Positions 9,601 through 19,646 of a DNA stretch of 64,000 nt are shown in pieces. The notes under the pieces were generated by a model, which saw only the letters and a list, made by a program, of their open reading frames with translations, was not told the DNA's origin and ran no database searches. Position numbers and translations under genes: made by a program. This DNA comes from an uncultured Nitrosomonas sp. Its GTDB lineage: Bacteria > Pseudomonadota > Gammaproteobacteria > Burkholderiales > Nitrosomonadaceae. Each line of letters begins with the position of its first letter. Position 1 is the first letter of the stretch. The stretch covers positions 1-64,000 of the forward strand of contig CADEDO010000011.1 in assembly GCA_902826115.1 (NCBI GenBank), written 5' to 3'.

Positions 9601-10205
9601 TGCTCTTTGCTCACCTTCGATTGTCCATCTTGATTGCTCGGCGTATGAATTATTTCATTTTCAATTACTATGGGCACCGTATCTTTCAAATATTTTCCCA
9701 GCATTATTACTTGCAACACAATAAAAACAAGCATTAATCCGGTAGCACCAAATAATTTAAATGTAACCCACGTATCGATTGGAAAATTAAATGCGACATA
9801 AATATTGATACAACCCATGGACATAAAAAAACCTATCCAACCCAGATTGAGTTTATTCCAAACGAAAAAAGGCAAACTCATCTGCTTTTCCAGCATAGCT
9901 TGAATTAAATTCTTTTTGAAGAATTGATTTGAAATCAATAAAACAGTTGCAATCAACCAATACAAAACTGTCGGCTTCCATTTAATGAATGTCTCATCCT
10001 GGGATACTAATGTTGCTCCTCCAAAAACAACAATGACCGCTAGATTTATCCACATCATTTTGTCAACTTGATGACGGCGAAACCAAAGCCAGCCAATTTG
10101 CAGTACTGCAGCCGCCATTGCTACAGCGGTTGCAACAAAAATATCATAGACTTTAAAAGCCAGAAAAAACAAAACTACCGGAAAAAGATCAAATAAAAAT
10201 TTCAT
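9597..10205 (-). CDS. yciB: Inner-membrane septation protein YciB (IspZ family)
   Basis: A polytopic inner-membrane protein with roles in septation and envelope maintenance. It opens [18 protein letters not shown], the family hallmark, and has five to six membrane segments. The conserved [12 protein letters not shown] and [15 protein letters not shown] blocks are present. Length is 202 residues with a charged C-terminal tail of about 25 residues. It overlaps yciI. Confidence 0.93.
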   Translation of the reverse strand: MKFLFDLFPVVLFFLAFKVYDIFVATAVAMAAAVLQIGWLWFRRHQVDKMMWINLAVIVVFGGATLVSQDETFIKWKPTVLYWLIATVLLISNQFFKKNLIQAMLEKQMSLPFFVWNKLNLGWIGFFMSMGCINIYVAFNFPIDTWVTFKLFGATGLMLVFIVLQVIMLGKYLKDTVPIVIENEIIHTPSNQDGQSKVSKEQ

Positions 10206-10274
10206 AATTACTGATACTCAGAGTGTAATTTAACTATCAACAAGAGAAATTGATCGTTCAAAAAAGTATTTTCT

Positions 10275-11426
10275 TCATTTCAAGATGAAAGGTAATTGGG
10301 GAGTCAGATTATTCTTCTCCTTGGTTGCAACACCTAATAATGCAAAACCTAACAAATTACCTGCTTCATCCTTAAAAAGTGCTTTCACTCCGTCTTCATC
10401 TGTCTCAACTTGCCACTCCCCAATAGCACCCAAATCAGGTGGAGAAACCACGGTAGGACATGCCGGAGTTTTGACCATTACTGGCATTGCCGGATAAACA
10501 ACCGGTGTTGGATTACCCGCAAGTGTTGCAGCCAAAGCTCGAGCAGCATGTGTAATCGGCATCACAAAAGGTAGGATCTTACCTTCAACTTCTGCACAAT
10601 CACCCAGTGCATAAATATTGAGACACTGGGTTTGTAGTAGACGATTAACCAAAATCCCCCGATTAATCTGAATACCGGCTGCCTCTGCAAGTTGAGTTCG
10701 AGGACGCAATCCTACAGCAGAGAGGACTATATCCGACTCAATCGAGTCTCCATTGGTCAATATCAAATGCAAATGCTCATCAATTTGATTGATCGATTGA
10801 GTGGCTGTATCCAAATGAAAAATCACACCAGCAGCTTCTAATTTTTGTTGCAAAAATACACCGCCCGCCGAAGGCAAAAGTCGACCTAAAGGCTGAGCAC
10901 TGATATCGATCACATCCACCTGATAACCTGCAGTAACCAGGTCGTTTGCAAATTCACAACCAATCAAACCCGCGCCAATAATACTAATCCGTTTTTTGTC
11001 TTTTATCACATCACGGAAGTTTTGATAATCATCAAGATCATTTACTGTTAATACCTTCGCCACACCATCACCCTGCAATGGCAAACGTATTTGGTCTGCA
11101 CCCAATGCAAAAACCAGTTGGTCGTAGAATATTTCCTCACCATCAACTAATGTCAGCGTATTTTGAGCTTGATTAATAGCAACTACCCGGCAATGTGGAC
11201 GAATGGCAATTTTCAATTGCGCTGCCATCTGAACTGCATCGCCATTTAAAATAGACTCGGGTGTTTTACCCGTAGATAGCGCATTGGACAACATAGGCTT
11301 GGAATAAAAACCACCATGATCAGCTGATATCATAGTAATGGGAATACTTGAATCTAATTTTCGCAGCTCACGCGCTACGGCATACCCAGCCAATCCACTG
11401 CCTATAATTACCACCGCATTACCCAT
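10275..11426 (-). CDS. FAD/NAD(P)-dependent reductase, rubredoxin reductase-like
   Basis: A flavoprotein disulfide-reductase-fold enzyme that would pass electrons from NAD(P)H to the adjoining rubredoxin. It has an N-terminal FAD-binding GxGxxA (VVIIGSGLAGYAVA), a second dinucleotide fold in the middle (ISIIGAGLIGCEFA), and the C-terminal ALGDCAEVEG FAD motif. Length is 383 residues, as for rubredoxin reductases. It starts 3 bases after the rubredoxin stop, which is the strongest clue to the partner. A rubredoxin-type pair can serve oxygen or peroxide detoxification or a hydroxylase; nothing here decides which. Confidence 0.88.
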   Translation of the reverse strand: MGNAVVIIGSGLAGYAVARELRKLDSSIPITMISADHGGFYSKPMLSNALSTGKTPESILNGDAVQMAAQLKIAIRPHCRVVAINQAQNTLTLVDGEEIFYDQLVFALGADQIRLPLQGDGVAKVLTVNDLDDYQNFRDVIKDKKRISIIGAGLIGCEFANDLVTAGYQVDVIDISAQPLGRLLPSAGGVFLQQKLEAAGVIFHLDTATQSINQIDEHLHLILTNGDSIESDIVLSAVGLRPRTQLAEAAGIQINRGILVNRLLQTQCLNIYALGDCAEVEGKILPFVMPITHAARALAATLAGNPTPVVYPAMPVMVKTPACPTVVSPPDLGAIGEWQVETDEDGVKALFKDEAGNLLGFALLGVATKEKNNLTPQLPFILK

Positions 11427-11429
11427 CGC

Positions 11430-11594
11430 TTAAATCTCCACCATTTCAAAATCTGCTTTACTCACTCCGCATTCCGGGCAAGTCCAATCTTCTGGCACAT
11501 CTTCCCAACGAGTTCCAGCTTTAATACCGTGTTCTGGATCACCCGTCGATTCATCATAAATAAATCCACATAAGTTACATTGAAATCTTTTCAT
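11430..11594 (-). CDS. Rubredoxin
   Basis: A 54-residue one-iron electron carrier. The translation [16 protein letters not shown]... ends ...[17 protein letters not shown], with the two CxxCG iron ligand pairs at residues 6/9 and 39/42 and the conserved aromatic positions. It is the first gene of a two-gene unit with the reductase, just downstream of a terminator that isolates it from mlaA. Confidence 0.96.
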   Translation of the reverse strand: MKRFQCNLCGFIYDESTGDPEHGIKAGTRWEDVPEDWTCPECGVSKADFEMVEI

Positions 11595-11630
11595 TATTGC
11601 TAACTATTTCTAATAGTCTATAAATAAAAT

Positions 11631-11668
11631 GCACATTGACTTGAAGAAAATTTCTTCCATCAATGTGC
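11631..11668 (-). terminator. Hairpin terminator after mlaA
   Basis: GCACATTGA (11631-11639) pairs with TCAATGTGC (11660-11668), and an inner GAAGA/TCTTC extends the stem. On the minus strand the hairpin is followed by ATTTTATTTA, which ends transcription from mlaA before rubredoxin. A longer T-run (CTTTTTT) on the plus side makes it potentially bidirectional, though no plus-strand gene precedes it. Confidence 0.75.
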
Positions 11669-11812
11669 CTTTTTTAAAAATTGGATTTCTTCAATAAAAG
11701 ATGTCAATCCGCGCAGATATTGTCTTGATTTAACTTTCTCATGGACGCCTACAATAATGAAGAGCGGTAGTTAATCCACAAAATGCTTCCAGAAAGACTC
11801 CTCTCTTGCTTT

Positions 11813-12610
11813 CTATTTAACTTCTTTAGTATCTGTATTATTAATTAAGCTAGTTCTTCTTTGGATATATGCATCACGCATAAACTCATATTTGTCCAAT
11901 GCTGCTTCTTCCAATGTTTTCTCTGCATCCAATAATTGTGCTCGTGTATTGATCGTCCTACCTGTTGCAACGGGAAGTCGCAAAGCCACCGAATTAAGTA
12001 AAGCAACATCTTTCAAGAAAATTCCTGTTATCCCTTGTGTAACAGGATCCATAAAGAAACCATCAACTCCAATTCCCACCGTATCACGTAAGGAACTTGG
12101 CCCCAAGAATGGCAACACTATATAAGGTCCACTACCGACACCATACCGTCCCAATGTTTGTCCAAAATCCTCATTCCGCTTAGTCAGATTAATATCGCTC
12201 GCAGCACTAATATCACTAGCAATGTCAATCATCCCGAATATACCGAAAGTCGTGTTAATTAATAGCCGTCCACTGCTGGCAAGTGCACTTTCATAATTCA
12301 ATTGCAGAATGGAATTAGTTAATACCACGACATCATTTAAATTGGAGAAGAAATTGCCAACCACCAATTCAATGGGATCCGGTGTAATCTTCTTATATCC
12401 TCTAGCGACCGGTTCTAATATGTTGTTATCGACCATTTCATTAAAATTAAAAACGGCACGATTCATAGGCTCCAGTGGATCCCGATAGTCTTTCTGATTA
12501 TTTGTATTTGTTGACGCACAACCCGTTAACAATAAACCTAGCATCAGAATCACAGTTACTTTGAAGCGGATAAAATTAGTCATATTTTTATTTATTTTAA
12601 AAAAATTCAT
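11813..12610 (-). CDS. mlaA: MlaA outer-membrane lipoprotein (VacJ)
   Basis: MlaA extracts mislocalised phospholipids from the outer leaflet of the outer membrane and hands them to MlaC. A lipoprotein signal with lipobox LLTGC (Cys31 if started at 12610) is followed by the family block DPLEPMNRAVFNFNEMVD and GIGVDGFFMDPV. Starts at 12643 (TTG), 12610 (ATG) or 12583 (ATG, giving MTNFIRFK) are all possible; none has a strong ribosome binding site. The other mla genes are not in the window. Confidence 0.93.
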   Translation of the reverse strand: MNFFKINKNMTNFIRFKVTVILMLGLLLTGCASTNTNNQKDYRDPLEPMNRAVFNFNEMVDNNILEPVARGYKKITPDPIELVVGNFFSNLNDVVVLTNSILQLNYESALASSGRLLINTTFGIFGMIDIASDISAASDINLTKRNEDFGQTLGRYGVGSGPYIVLPFLGPSSLRDTVGIGVDGFFMDPVTQGITGIFLKDVALLNSVALRLPVATGRTINTRAQLLDAEKTLEEAALDKYEFMRDAYIQRRTSLINNTDTKEVK

Positions 12611-12832
12611 GAATCTTGCCACATTGATAAAAAATAGCCTCAACAGGCTTTGTTACCAAGCGCTACTTTTTCTGACATCCATAAATGATACTACACACGA
12701 TAATTAAAAAGCCATCATTAAAACAAGCATCAAGTCCCAGATATACGACAAATCACTCATGGTACTTTACAACCGCATCTATACAATTCAAAGTTAATTA
12801 TAGCTAAATAGCCAGAGAATATAACTTAACAA

Positions 12833-14926
12833 TCAAGCAATTTCCATCCCATTATGGCGCAACAATGCGTCCAACTCCGGTTCGCGCCCTCGAAATGCAA
12901 CGAATGATTCCAATGCGGACCGGCTTCCTCCCTTTGCAAGTACTTCTTCTAGGAAACGTGCACCTGTTGCCGCGTTGACTACTCCGTCTGAAGCTGTTTC
13001 TTCAAACATACTATAAGCATCCGCAGATAACACCTCTGCCCATTTATAACTGTAATAACCTGCGGCATAGCCTCCAGCAAAAATATGTGCAAAACTATTT
13101 GGAAAACGATTGAAGTCAGGTGGGATAATCACAGCGACAGTTTTACGAATATCATTGAGCAGTTGAATCACTGTTTTATTGCCACTGGGTTTGAAATCAA
13201 AATGTATATGCATATCAAACAGAGCAAACTCAATTTGCCGTAACATCTGCAATCCACTTTGAAAATTCTTAGCTTTCATCATCTTATCGAATAGTGCCCT
13301 GGGCAATGATACACCTGTATCGACATGCTGAGTCATGCCGGCAAGCACATCCCATTCCCAACAAAAATTTTCCATAAACTGACTGGGCAACTCTACCGCA
13401 TCCCATTCAACACCGTTGATGCCTGACACTCCCAAATCTTCGACTTGCGTCAATAGATGATGTAATCCATGCCCAAATTCGTGGAACAATACAATCACTT
13501 CATTGTGTGTAAATAAAGCCGGGCGCAGCTGATTATTAATAGTTACAGGCGCTGAAAAATTACAAGTCAGATAAGCAACTGGTATTTGTATGTCATGATT
13601 TCCCGTGCGTTGATTCTCAATTCGCCGACGCGTTACGGCATCGTCCATCCAAGCCCCCCCTCGCTTGGTAGGGCGCGCATATAAATCAAGGTAGAATTGT
13701 CCAATTAATTGACCATTTGCATCGTTAATATCGAAAAACTTCACATCGGAGTGCCAACTTTGAACATGCCGTGAAGCCGCCGCCGGAACAATATGAATAC
13801 CATATAATCTCTCAACCAGCTTAAACATACCCATCAAGACCTTATCTTCAGGGAAATATTGCTTAACCTCCTGATCAGAAAAAGCATAGCGCTCTTCACG
13901 CAACTTTTCACTGACATAAGCCAGATCCCAAGCCTCAAGTGTCGACAGATTCAATCTCTCCGCGGCAAACTGCTTCAGTGCTTGAAGATCCTGCTCAGCA
14001 TAGGGCTTTGCTTTGGCAGCCAATTTACCCAGAAAATCCAATACCTGCTGAGGAGATGTCGCCATTTTTGTCGCCAATGAAACTTCCGCATAATTCTCAT
14101 AGCCAAGCATTTGTGCCGCTTCCTGACGAAGATCAAGTATCTTGTTAATGAGCGGCATATTGTCTCGCTCAGCACCTGTCTGGCTATCAAATTCACTAGC
14201 GCGAGTGGCGTAAGCTCGGTACATCTGTTCACGCAAATCGCGATTGTCAGCATATTGCAGCACGGGAAGATACGCAGGCATATGCAAAGTAAATTTCCAG
14301 CCTGTTTTGCTATCTTCTTCAGCTAATTCTTTGGCTGTTTGCAGAACATCAGCAGGAATTCCTGATAAGGCTTTCTCATCATCAATCAATAATGAGTAGG
14401 CATTAGTCGCGTCCAACAAATTGTCATTGAATTTTGAAGACAAGCCCGACAGCGCTTCCTGAATCTGTAAAAACCTTTGCTTCTTGTCAGATGGTAATTC
14501 CGCGCCACCCAACCGAAAATCTCTTAATTCATTGTCAATAATCTTTTTTCGTGCTGGATTTAAATGCCCAAATTCCGCACTTGCACGTAACTGCTTAAAT
14601 TTCTCGAATAACAATAAATCCTGTGATAACTCTGCATAAAACTGGGTAATGAGCGGGAGATTTGCATTGTAGATTTCTCGCAACTGAGGGCTGTTCATCA
14701 CGGCATTCAAATGCGACACCTGTCCCCAAGCTCGTGACAACCGCTCGCTCGCATCCACCATCGGTTGTACAAAATTCTGCCACGTAGGCATATCTTGTCC
14801 CGCGCGTACTTTCTCAATCACCATTCGATTTTCGTTCAGCAGCGCCTCAATCGCTGGCGTAATATGCTCATTCTTTATTTCTGCAAAACGAGGCAGTCCA
14901 GAAAAATCAAGTAATGGGTTTGACAT
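12833..14926 (-). CDS. prlC: Oligopeptidase A (M3 metallopeptidase)
   Basis: A cytosolic zinc endopeptidase that degrades short peptides, including cleaved signal peptides. The HExxH zinc motif is HEFGH at residues 482-486, inside the M3 signature HEFGHGLHHLLTQ, with the third-ligand helix downstream (VEWDAVELPSQFMENF). Length of 697 residues is close to E. coli OpdA (680). It is monocistronic. Confidence 0.96.
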   Translation of the reverse strand: MSNPLLDFSGLPRFAEIKNEHITPAIEALLNENRMVIEKVRAGQDMPTWQNFVQPMVDASERLSRAWGQVSHLNAVMNSPQLREIYNANLPLITQFYAELSQDLLLFEKFKQLRASAEFGHLNPARKKIIDNELRDFRLGGAELPSDKKQRFLQIQEALSGLSSKFNDNLLDATNAYSLLIDDEKALSGIPADVLQTAKELAEEDSKTGWKFTLHMPAYLPVLQYADNRDLREQMYRAYATRASEFDSQTGAERDNMPLINKILDLRQEAAQMLGYENYAEVSLATKMATSPQQVLDFLGKLAAKAKPYAEQDLQALKQFAAERLNLSTLEAWDLAYVSEKLREERYAFSDQEVKQYFPEDKVLMGMFKLVERLYGIHIVPAAASRHVQSWHSDVKFFDINDANGQLIGQFYLDLYARPTKRGGAWMDDAVTRRRIENQRTGNHDIQIPVAYLTCNFSAPVTINNQLRPALFTHNEVIVLFHEFGHGLHHLLTQVEDLGVSGINGVEWDAVELPSQFMENFCWEWDVLAGMTQHVDTGVSLPRALFDKMMKAKNFQSGLQMLRQIEFALFDMHIHFDFKPSGNKTVIQLLNDIRKTVAVIIPPDFNRFPNSFAHIFAGGYAAGYYSYKWAEVLSADAYSMFEETASDGVVNAATGARFLEEVLAKGGSRSALESFVAFRGREPELDALLRHNGMEIA

Positions 14927-14999
14927 GTTGCTCCAAATAATGGGTTAGAAACGAATAGAATAATTATTGCAAATTAGTACATAAGCCATGCTAATGAGT

Positions 15000-16274
15000 T
15001 CACCGTTCATAAACAATGTGCCCATTCACCAAGGTATATTTAATTCCCCCCGGTAACTCCATGCCCAGGAATGGAGTATTCTTACCTTGACTCAGAATGG
15101 CTGATGATGTCACCTTCCAATAATGTTCTGGATCAAAAATGCATATATCCGCGGCGCTTCCAACAGACAAATGCCCTGCATCTATACCCAATATTTCTGC
15201 CGGATCGGAAGTAATCTTAGCCAGCACTTTGAGCATAGGCAAACGCATTTCCATGCCCCATTTTAAGGTTAACGGTAATAATAATTCCACACCGGTTGCG
15301 CCAATTTCTGAAAGACCGAATGGAAGCAACTTAGCATCTTCATCCACCGGCGCATGATCCGAGCATATCGCATCAATCGTGCCATCCAGCAAACCGTTAC
15401 GCAACGCATCCCGATCTCCAGAGCTTCGCAGTGGCGGCATCAAATGACAATTTGAATCGAAGAACCCAATATCCATATCAGATAGGTGTATATGATTGAT
15501 AGTGACATCGCAAGTCATCGGCAATCCCTGCTGTTTAGCTGCGCGAATCATTGCCAGTCCCTCCGCGCTGGAAATCCGGCACAAATGCACCCTGACTCCT
15601 GTTTCTTTAGTCAATAAAATAATATTGGATAAAGCCACCGTCTCGGCACAAACAGGAACAGTAGGCAAACCCAATCGAGTTGCCACCTCTCCATCATGTG
15701 CCACCCCATCATTGGTCAGGCTGATTTCTTGCGGACGCAGCCACACGCTAAAATCAAAAGTAGAGGCATACCGCATGGCCTGCATTAGCACGCGCAGATT
15801 AGGCAATAGACCGTCCGGTTGGCCGAAGACGATGCAGCCCGCATCATTTAATTCTGCCATTTCGGTTAATCGCTCTCCCCGCAATCCCTGAGTAAGCGCA
15901 CCGATGGGATAAACATGCGCTTGATTGAGGTTTTTGGCACGATGTTTCAACATTTCCACCAGCCCTGGCTCATCTAATGGCGGATCGGTATCGGGTGGAC
16001 AGGCAAAACTCGTCACTCCGCCAGCAACTGCCGCCCCCATTTCCGATTCCAGCGTGGCCTTATATTCAAGTCCAGGCTCGCGTAAACGTACAGATAAATC
16101 AACTAGACCCGGGCACACAATGAATGACTGCGCATCAATGATCCGGCTCGCTTGGAATTCATCGGGAGGCATGCCTATGGCAATGATTTTGCCTTTGGCA
16201 ATAAAAACATCCCGAACCGCATCAATACCGTTCTTAGGATCAATTAACCGCCCATTTTTGATATGAATTTTCAT
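15000..16274 (-). CDS. pyrX: Dihydroorotase-like protein PyrX (PyrC'), probably inactive
   Basis: Amidohydrolase-fold protein of the type I dihydroorotase family. Active members have HxH in PGLVDxHxHLREPG; here the segment is PGLVDLSVRLREPG, so the two metal-binding histidines are Ser61 and Arg63. The distal block is SDHAPVDED instead of the usual DHAPH. In Pseudomonas and relatives such a pseudo-dihydroorotase (PyrC'/PyrX) is a structural partner of aspartate carbamoyltransferase. The gene lies 11 bases downstream of pyrB, which fits that role. An active PyrC should then be encoded elsewhere. Length is 424 residues. Confidence 0.9.
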   Translation of the reverse strand: MKIHIKNGRLIDPKNGIDAVRDVFIAKGKIIAIGMPPDEFQASRIIDAQSFIVCPGLVDLSVRLREPGLEYKATLESEMGAAVAGGVTSFACPPDTDPPLDEPGLVEMLKHRAKNLNQAHVYPIGALTQGLRGERLTEMAELNDAGCIVFGQPDGLLPNLRVLMQAMRYASTFDFSVWLRPQEISLTNDGVAHDGEVATRLGLPTVPVCAETVALSNIILLTKETGVRVHLCRISSAEGLAMIRAAKQQGLPMTCDVTINHIHLSDMDIGFFDSNCHLMPPLRSSGDRDALRNGLLDGTIDAICSDHAPVDEDAKLLPFGLSEIGATGVELLLPLTLKWGMEMRLPMLKVLAKITSDPAEILGIDAGHLSVGSAADICIFDPEHYWKVTSSAILSQGKNTPFLGMELPGGIKYTLVNGHIVYER

Positions 16275-16285
16275 GACGACAGCCT

Positions 16286-17245
16286 TTAGACCTGATTACC
16301 AGCCAAAATTGACATCACCGCCATACGCACCGCTATACCGAATGTCACTTGAGGCAAAATCACCGACTGCTTACCATCCGCGACCGCGGAATCAATTTCC
16401 ACGCCACGATTCATTGGACCGGGATGCATGACAATGGCATCGCGCCGAGCGAGGGATAATTTTTCAGGTGTCAAACCATAGTATTTAAAATATTCCTCTG
16501 GGCTTGGCAGATTTGCGCCTTGCATGCGTTCATTCTGTAAACGCAACATCATCAGCACATCAATATCTTTTAGTCCCTTCGCCATATCGTGATAAACCTG
16601 CACACCGAGACGTTCTACCATTTTTGGTAATAAAGTTTTAGGGGCAATCACCCGAACTTCAGGAACTCCCAAGGTGGTCAACGCATGAATTTGAGAACGC
16701 GCAACCCGGGAATGCAAAATATCGCCAATGATAGCGACTCGCAAATTATGAAAATCATGCTTGTAACGCCGAATAGTAAACATATCCAACAAAGCTTGTG
16801 TTGGGTGAGCATGACTGCCATCCCCCGCATTAATCACGTGAATCTCAGACCGAACATGCTTTGCGATCAGATGTGCAGCGCCACTTTGTGCGTGCCGCAC
16901 CACAAACATATCCGCATTCATAGCGGAGAGATTGTTAACCGTATCCAGCAATGTCTCACCTTTTGACTGCGCAGAAACCGCAATATTGAGGTTGAAGACA
17001 TCTGCCGACAAACGCTTGGCAGCAATTTCAAATGTTGTACGTGTACGAGTGCTGGGTTCAAAAAAAAGATTGAATATCGATTTCCCGCGTAATAGTGGAA
17101 TTTTCTTGACATCACGCTCAGTCACACCGACGAACGACTCAGCCGTATCCAATATCTGCAATAAAATCGAAGCGGGCAGACCTTCCGTTGTCAGCAAGTG
17201 CTGTAGCACGCCGTGTGCGTCCAATTGCGGGTTTCTATTGATCAT
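16286..17245 (-). CDS. pyrB: Aspartate carbamoyltransferase catalytic subunit
   Basis: Condenses carbamoyl phosphate with aspartate in pyrimidine synthesis. The carbamoyl-phosphate site [13 protein letters not shown] is at about 60, HPTQALLDM at about 150 and [12 protein letters not shown] near the C terminus. Length of 319 residues fits. No pyrI regulatory subunit is present; instead pyrX follows, as in class A dodecameric ATCases. The start overlaps the pyrR stop by 4 bases. Confidence 0.97.
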   Translation of the reverse strand: MINRNPQLDAHGVLQHLLTTEGLPASILLQILDTAESFVGVTERDVKKIPLLRGKSIFNLFFEPSTRTRTTFEIAAKRLSADVFNLNIAVSAQSKGETLLDTVNNLSAMNADMFVVRHAQSGAAHLIAKHVRSEIHVINAGDGSHAHPTQALLDMFTIRRYKHDFHNLRVAIIGDILHSRVARSQIHALTTLGVPEVRVIAPKTLLPKMVERLGVQVYHDMAKGLKDIDVLMMLRLQNERMQGANLPSPEEYFKYYGLTPEKLSLARRDAIVMHPGPMNRGVEIDSAVADGKQSVILPQVTFGIAVRMAVMSILAGNQV

Positions 17246-17760
17246 TCCGAAAGGCTCTTATGATACAAATTCAAACTCAACTTTCCATGATCATCACATC
17301 TCAGTTCCAGCATTTTATCCGTAGGTAGTTTGAGTGTCTCTCCGATATATTGAGCGGCAATCGGCAATTCTCTGCCACCCCGATCGACCAAAGTAGCCAG
17401 ACTGACAGAGGCAGGTCGTCCATAATCAAACAACTCATTGATTGCTGCGCGAATTGTACGCCCTGTATATAGTACATCGTCGACCAATAAAATATGGGCG
17501 CCCTCGACTTCAAAAGGAATTTCTGAAGGTTTAACTTGTGAATGCAGGCCAATTTTGTCGAAATCATCGCGATAAAACGACACATCCAACGCACCCAGCG
17601 GCAGTGTAATGGCTAGCTCTTGATGCAAGCGCTCAGCCAACCACACTCCGCCAGTATGAATACCGATGAGTGCAAAATGTTTACTAGCCACATCGGGCTG
17701 TATTTCTTTCACAAGATTTTTCAATAGTAGTTCAGCGTCTGGTAATTGCATGCTGTTCAT
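17242..17760 (-). CDS. pyrR: PyrR, pyrimidine regulator / uracil phosphoribosyltransferase-like
   Basis: A PRT-fold protein with the PRPP loop [17 protein letters not shown]. In Gram-positives PyrR attenuates pyr mRNA; in Proteobacteria its regulatory role is less clear. The ATG at 17760 ([13 protein letters not shown]) gives 172 residues, normal for the family; the ATG at 17751 is an alternative. The longer frame to 17853 would lie deep in ruvX. The gene overlaps ruvX upstream and pyrB downstream. I found no convincing PyrR-binding loop in the carA leader. Confidence 0.93.
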   Translation of the reverse strand: MNSMQLPDAELLLKNLVKEIQPDVASKHFALIGIHTGGVWLAERLHQELAITLPLGALDVSFYRDDFDKIGLHSQVKPSEIPFEVEGAHILLVDDVLYTGRTIRAAINELFDYGRPASVSLATLVDRGGRELPIAAQYIGETLKLPTDKMLELRCDDHGKLSLNLYHKSLSE

Positions 17761-18217
17761 CAAAAAATGATTGAAGGATATGTTGTGCGGCCACTTGATC
17801 GAGAACTGTTTTTTGTTTTCTACCCGTGATGCCCACTTCCCGCAGTGCGGCACTGGCTGATTGACTGGTATAGCGTTCGTCTTTCAATATCACCTTGATT
17901 TTAAAACGCCCTGCTAAACGTCGTGCAAAGCGCTGACTTAAATGGGTCAACTCATGCGCTGTCCCATCACTATGCATCGGCAATCCGACCACGAGCAAAA
18001 CGGGTTGCCATGTTTCAATCAGTTTGGCAATCATAGCGAAGCGTTGCTCCGTATTTTCGCTGTCTACCGTTATCAGTGGTTGCGCTGTGCTTAGCAGGTT
18101 GTTACCAACCGCCACTCCAATGCGTTTTTTTCCAAAATCAAAAGCCAGCACCGTTCCTTCAGGCAATCGTTCTGATATTTGGCTTGTGATTAGATCATTG
18201 GCAAGATTCTCTGTCAT
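17732..18217 (-). CDS. ruvX: Holliday junction resolvase-like / 16S pre-rRNA nuclease RuvX (YqgF)
   Basis: An RNase H-fold nuclease implicated in processing the 5' end of pre-16S rRNA. The family signatures are present: LAFDFGKKRIGVAVG (first catalytic Asp), VGLPMHSDGTAHE and LKDERYTSQSA. Length is 161 residues against about 140 in E. coli because of an N-terminal extension. It lies between yqgE and pyrR in the common proteobacterial order. Confidence 0.94.
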   Translation of the reverse strand: MTENLANDLITSQISERLPEGTVLAFDFGKKRIGVAVGNNLLSTAQPLITVDSENTEQRFAMIAKLIETWQPVLLVVGLPMHSDGTAHELTHLSQRFARRLAGRFKIKVILKDERYTSQSASAALREVGITGRKQKTVLDQVAAQHILQSFFDEQHAITRR

Positions 18218-18228
18218 TAGCAGTGAAC

Positions 18229-18789
18229 TTATGCGTGCCCAATTTCATTGGATAAATTTGCATAGCTAACGCCTAGCAATCGCATAGCTGCGGGCAATCG
18301 TTCTTCCGATGGCAAATCAAATATTACCCCAGGTGAAGCAGGCACCGTCAACCAGGCATTCTGTGCCAATTCTTGCTCGATTTGACCCGCGGCCCACCCC
18401 GCATAACCCAGTGCAATCAGCGCTTGATCAGGACCCTCATCATTGGCGATAGCCTTTAAGATATCCATCGATGTTGTCAAACCCATGTCTTGATTCACAG
18501 TTAGCGTTGACTGCCACTTACCCACAGGATGATGCAATACAAATCCACAATCCAGTTGAACGGGGCCGCCAAAAAGCACTGGCGTTGATTCCATTAGAGA
18601 ATCAACCTGCGGTATACCCAGTTGCTTAAAGAGATTAACCAGGGTAAGGTCGGTAGGTCGGTTAATGACGATACCCAACGCACCCTGCTCATTATGTTCG
18701 CAAACATACGTTAATGTCTTAGAAAACATAGAATCCACTAACGTGGGCATCGCAATTAGAAAATGGTGAGTCAGATTAACATTTTTCAT
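18229..18789 (-). CDS. yqgE: YqgE/AlgH family protein (DUF179)
   Basis: A conserved 186-residue cytosolic protein of unknown biochemical function. The DUF179 blocks are seen: [45 protein letters not shown] and [15 protein letters not shown]. It is the first gene of the yqgE-ruvX-pyrR-pyrB-pyrX unit, 11 bases before ruvX. Confidence 0.95.
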   Translation of the reverse strand: MKNVNLTHHFLIAMPTLVDSMFSKTLTYVCEHNEQGALGIVINRPTDLTLVNLFKQLGIPQVDSLMESTPVLFGGPVQLDCGFVLHHPVGKWQSTLTVNQDMGLTTSMDILKAIANDEGPDQALIALGYAGWAAGQIEQELAQNAWLTVPASPGVIFDLPSEERLPAAMRLLGVSYANLSNEIGHA

Positions 18790-18855
18790 AATGGAATCAG
18801 TTTTCTATTGACCATTTCATATTCAATTTTTTTACGATATAAGCTTTCTGTTTTG

Positions 18856-19482
18856 CTATATCCAATAAGCTGTTCGAGTCATTACTTTTGACCCCAGCTT
18901 CATCGTGAATTTTACTGGTAGCGGCAATTCTGCCCCGCCATGAGATAATGCCATGGTGGCATGACTAGCCTCATCTATTTCCATCTGCGTCACAATTGCC
19001 CGGCTTTTTTCGTCGTTATTTGGCAATTGCTGCAAATGACTCGCCAAGTGCGCTCCCACTTGATGCTCTGTTTCCGCAAGAAACCCCAGATTCCATTTAT
19101 CTCCCAGCAGCCCCGCTACGACACCGATTGCAAAAGATCCACCATACCAAAGCGGATTTAGCAAGCTTTTGCGCCCGCCCAATTCAGCGATGCGCCGTTC
19201 CGTCCATGCCAAATGCTCGGTTTCTTCCCGCGCTGCTTGCATCAGAGTTTGTTGCACTGCCTCATTACGCGCTGTTAAACCTTGTCCTTGATACAACGCT
19301 TGCGCGCAGACCTCACCCACATGATTCACACGCATGAGTGCAGAAGACAACTGTTTCTCCGTATCAGTCAGATCCGCTTCTGGCAGCTCGCTTCCTGGGA
19401 CGGGCCTCATAGTTTGGGCTGAAGTCAGCAAAGTTCGCAAAGCGCTGTCAAAACCAATGATAAGCTTATCAATATTGATCAT
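18856..19482 (-). CDS. coq7: 2-polyprenyl-3-methyl-6-methoxy-1,4-benzoquinone monooxygenase
   Basis: A di-iron hydroxylase that acts near the end of ubiquinone synthesis. The ferritin-like ligands are visible as [30 protein letters not shown] and EIDEASHA. Length is 208 residues, typical of bacterial Coq7. It is read from its own probable promoter and shows that the organism uses ubiquinone. Confidence 0.95.
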   Translation of the reverse strand: MINIDKLIIGFDSALRTLLTSAQTMRPVPGSELPEADLTDTEKQLSSALMRVNHVGEVCAQALYQGQGLTARNEAVQQTLMQAAREETEHLAWTERRIAELGGRKSLLNPLWYGGSFAIGVVAGLLGDKWNLGFLAETEHQVGAHLASHLQQLPNNDEKSRAIVTQMEIDEASHATMALSHGGAELPLPVKFTMKLGSKVMTRTAYWI

Positions 19483-19525
19483 AGTCTTTTATTAAATAAG
19501 GTGAGTCGATGAGAGCTAAGTATCC

Positions 19526-19553
19526 ATTATAGGCTGATATTTATGAAGTCCAA
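19526..19553 (-). promoter_or_regulatory. Probable coq7 promoter
   Basis: On the minus strand TTGGAC (19548-19553) and TATAAT (19526-19531) are 16 bases apart, about 45 bases upstream of the coq7 start. The -10 is perfect and the -35 weak. Confidence 0.45.
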
Positions 19554-19646
19554 ACCATCTTCATCCAAAGATGGGTCGTATCGCTTCTATTGATTCCTGC
19601 CTGCTTTAACCAGCTGTCAACTTACATTAGACAAGAATCATTCCAA

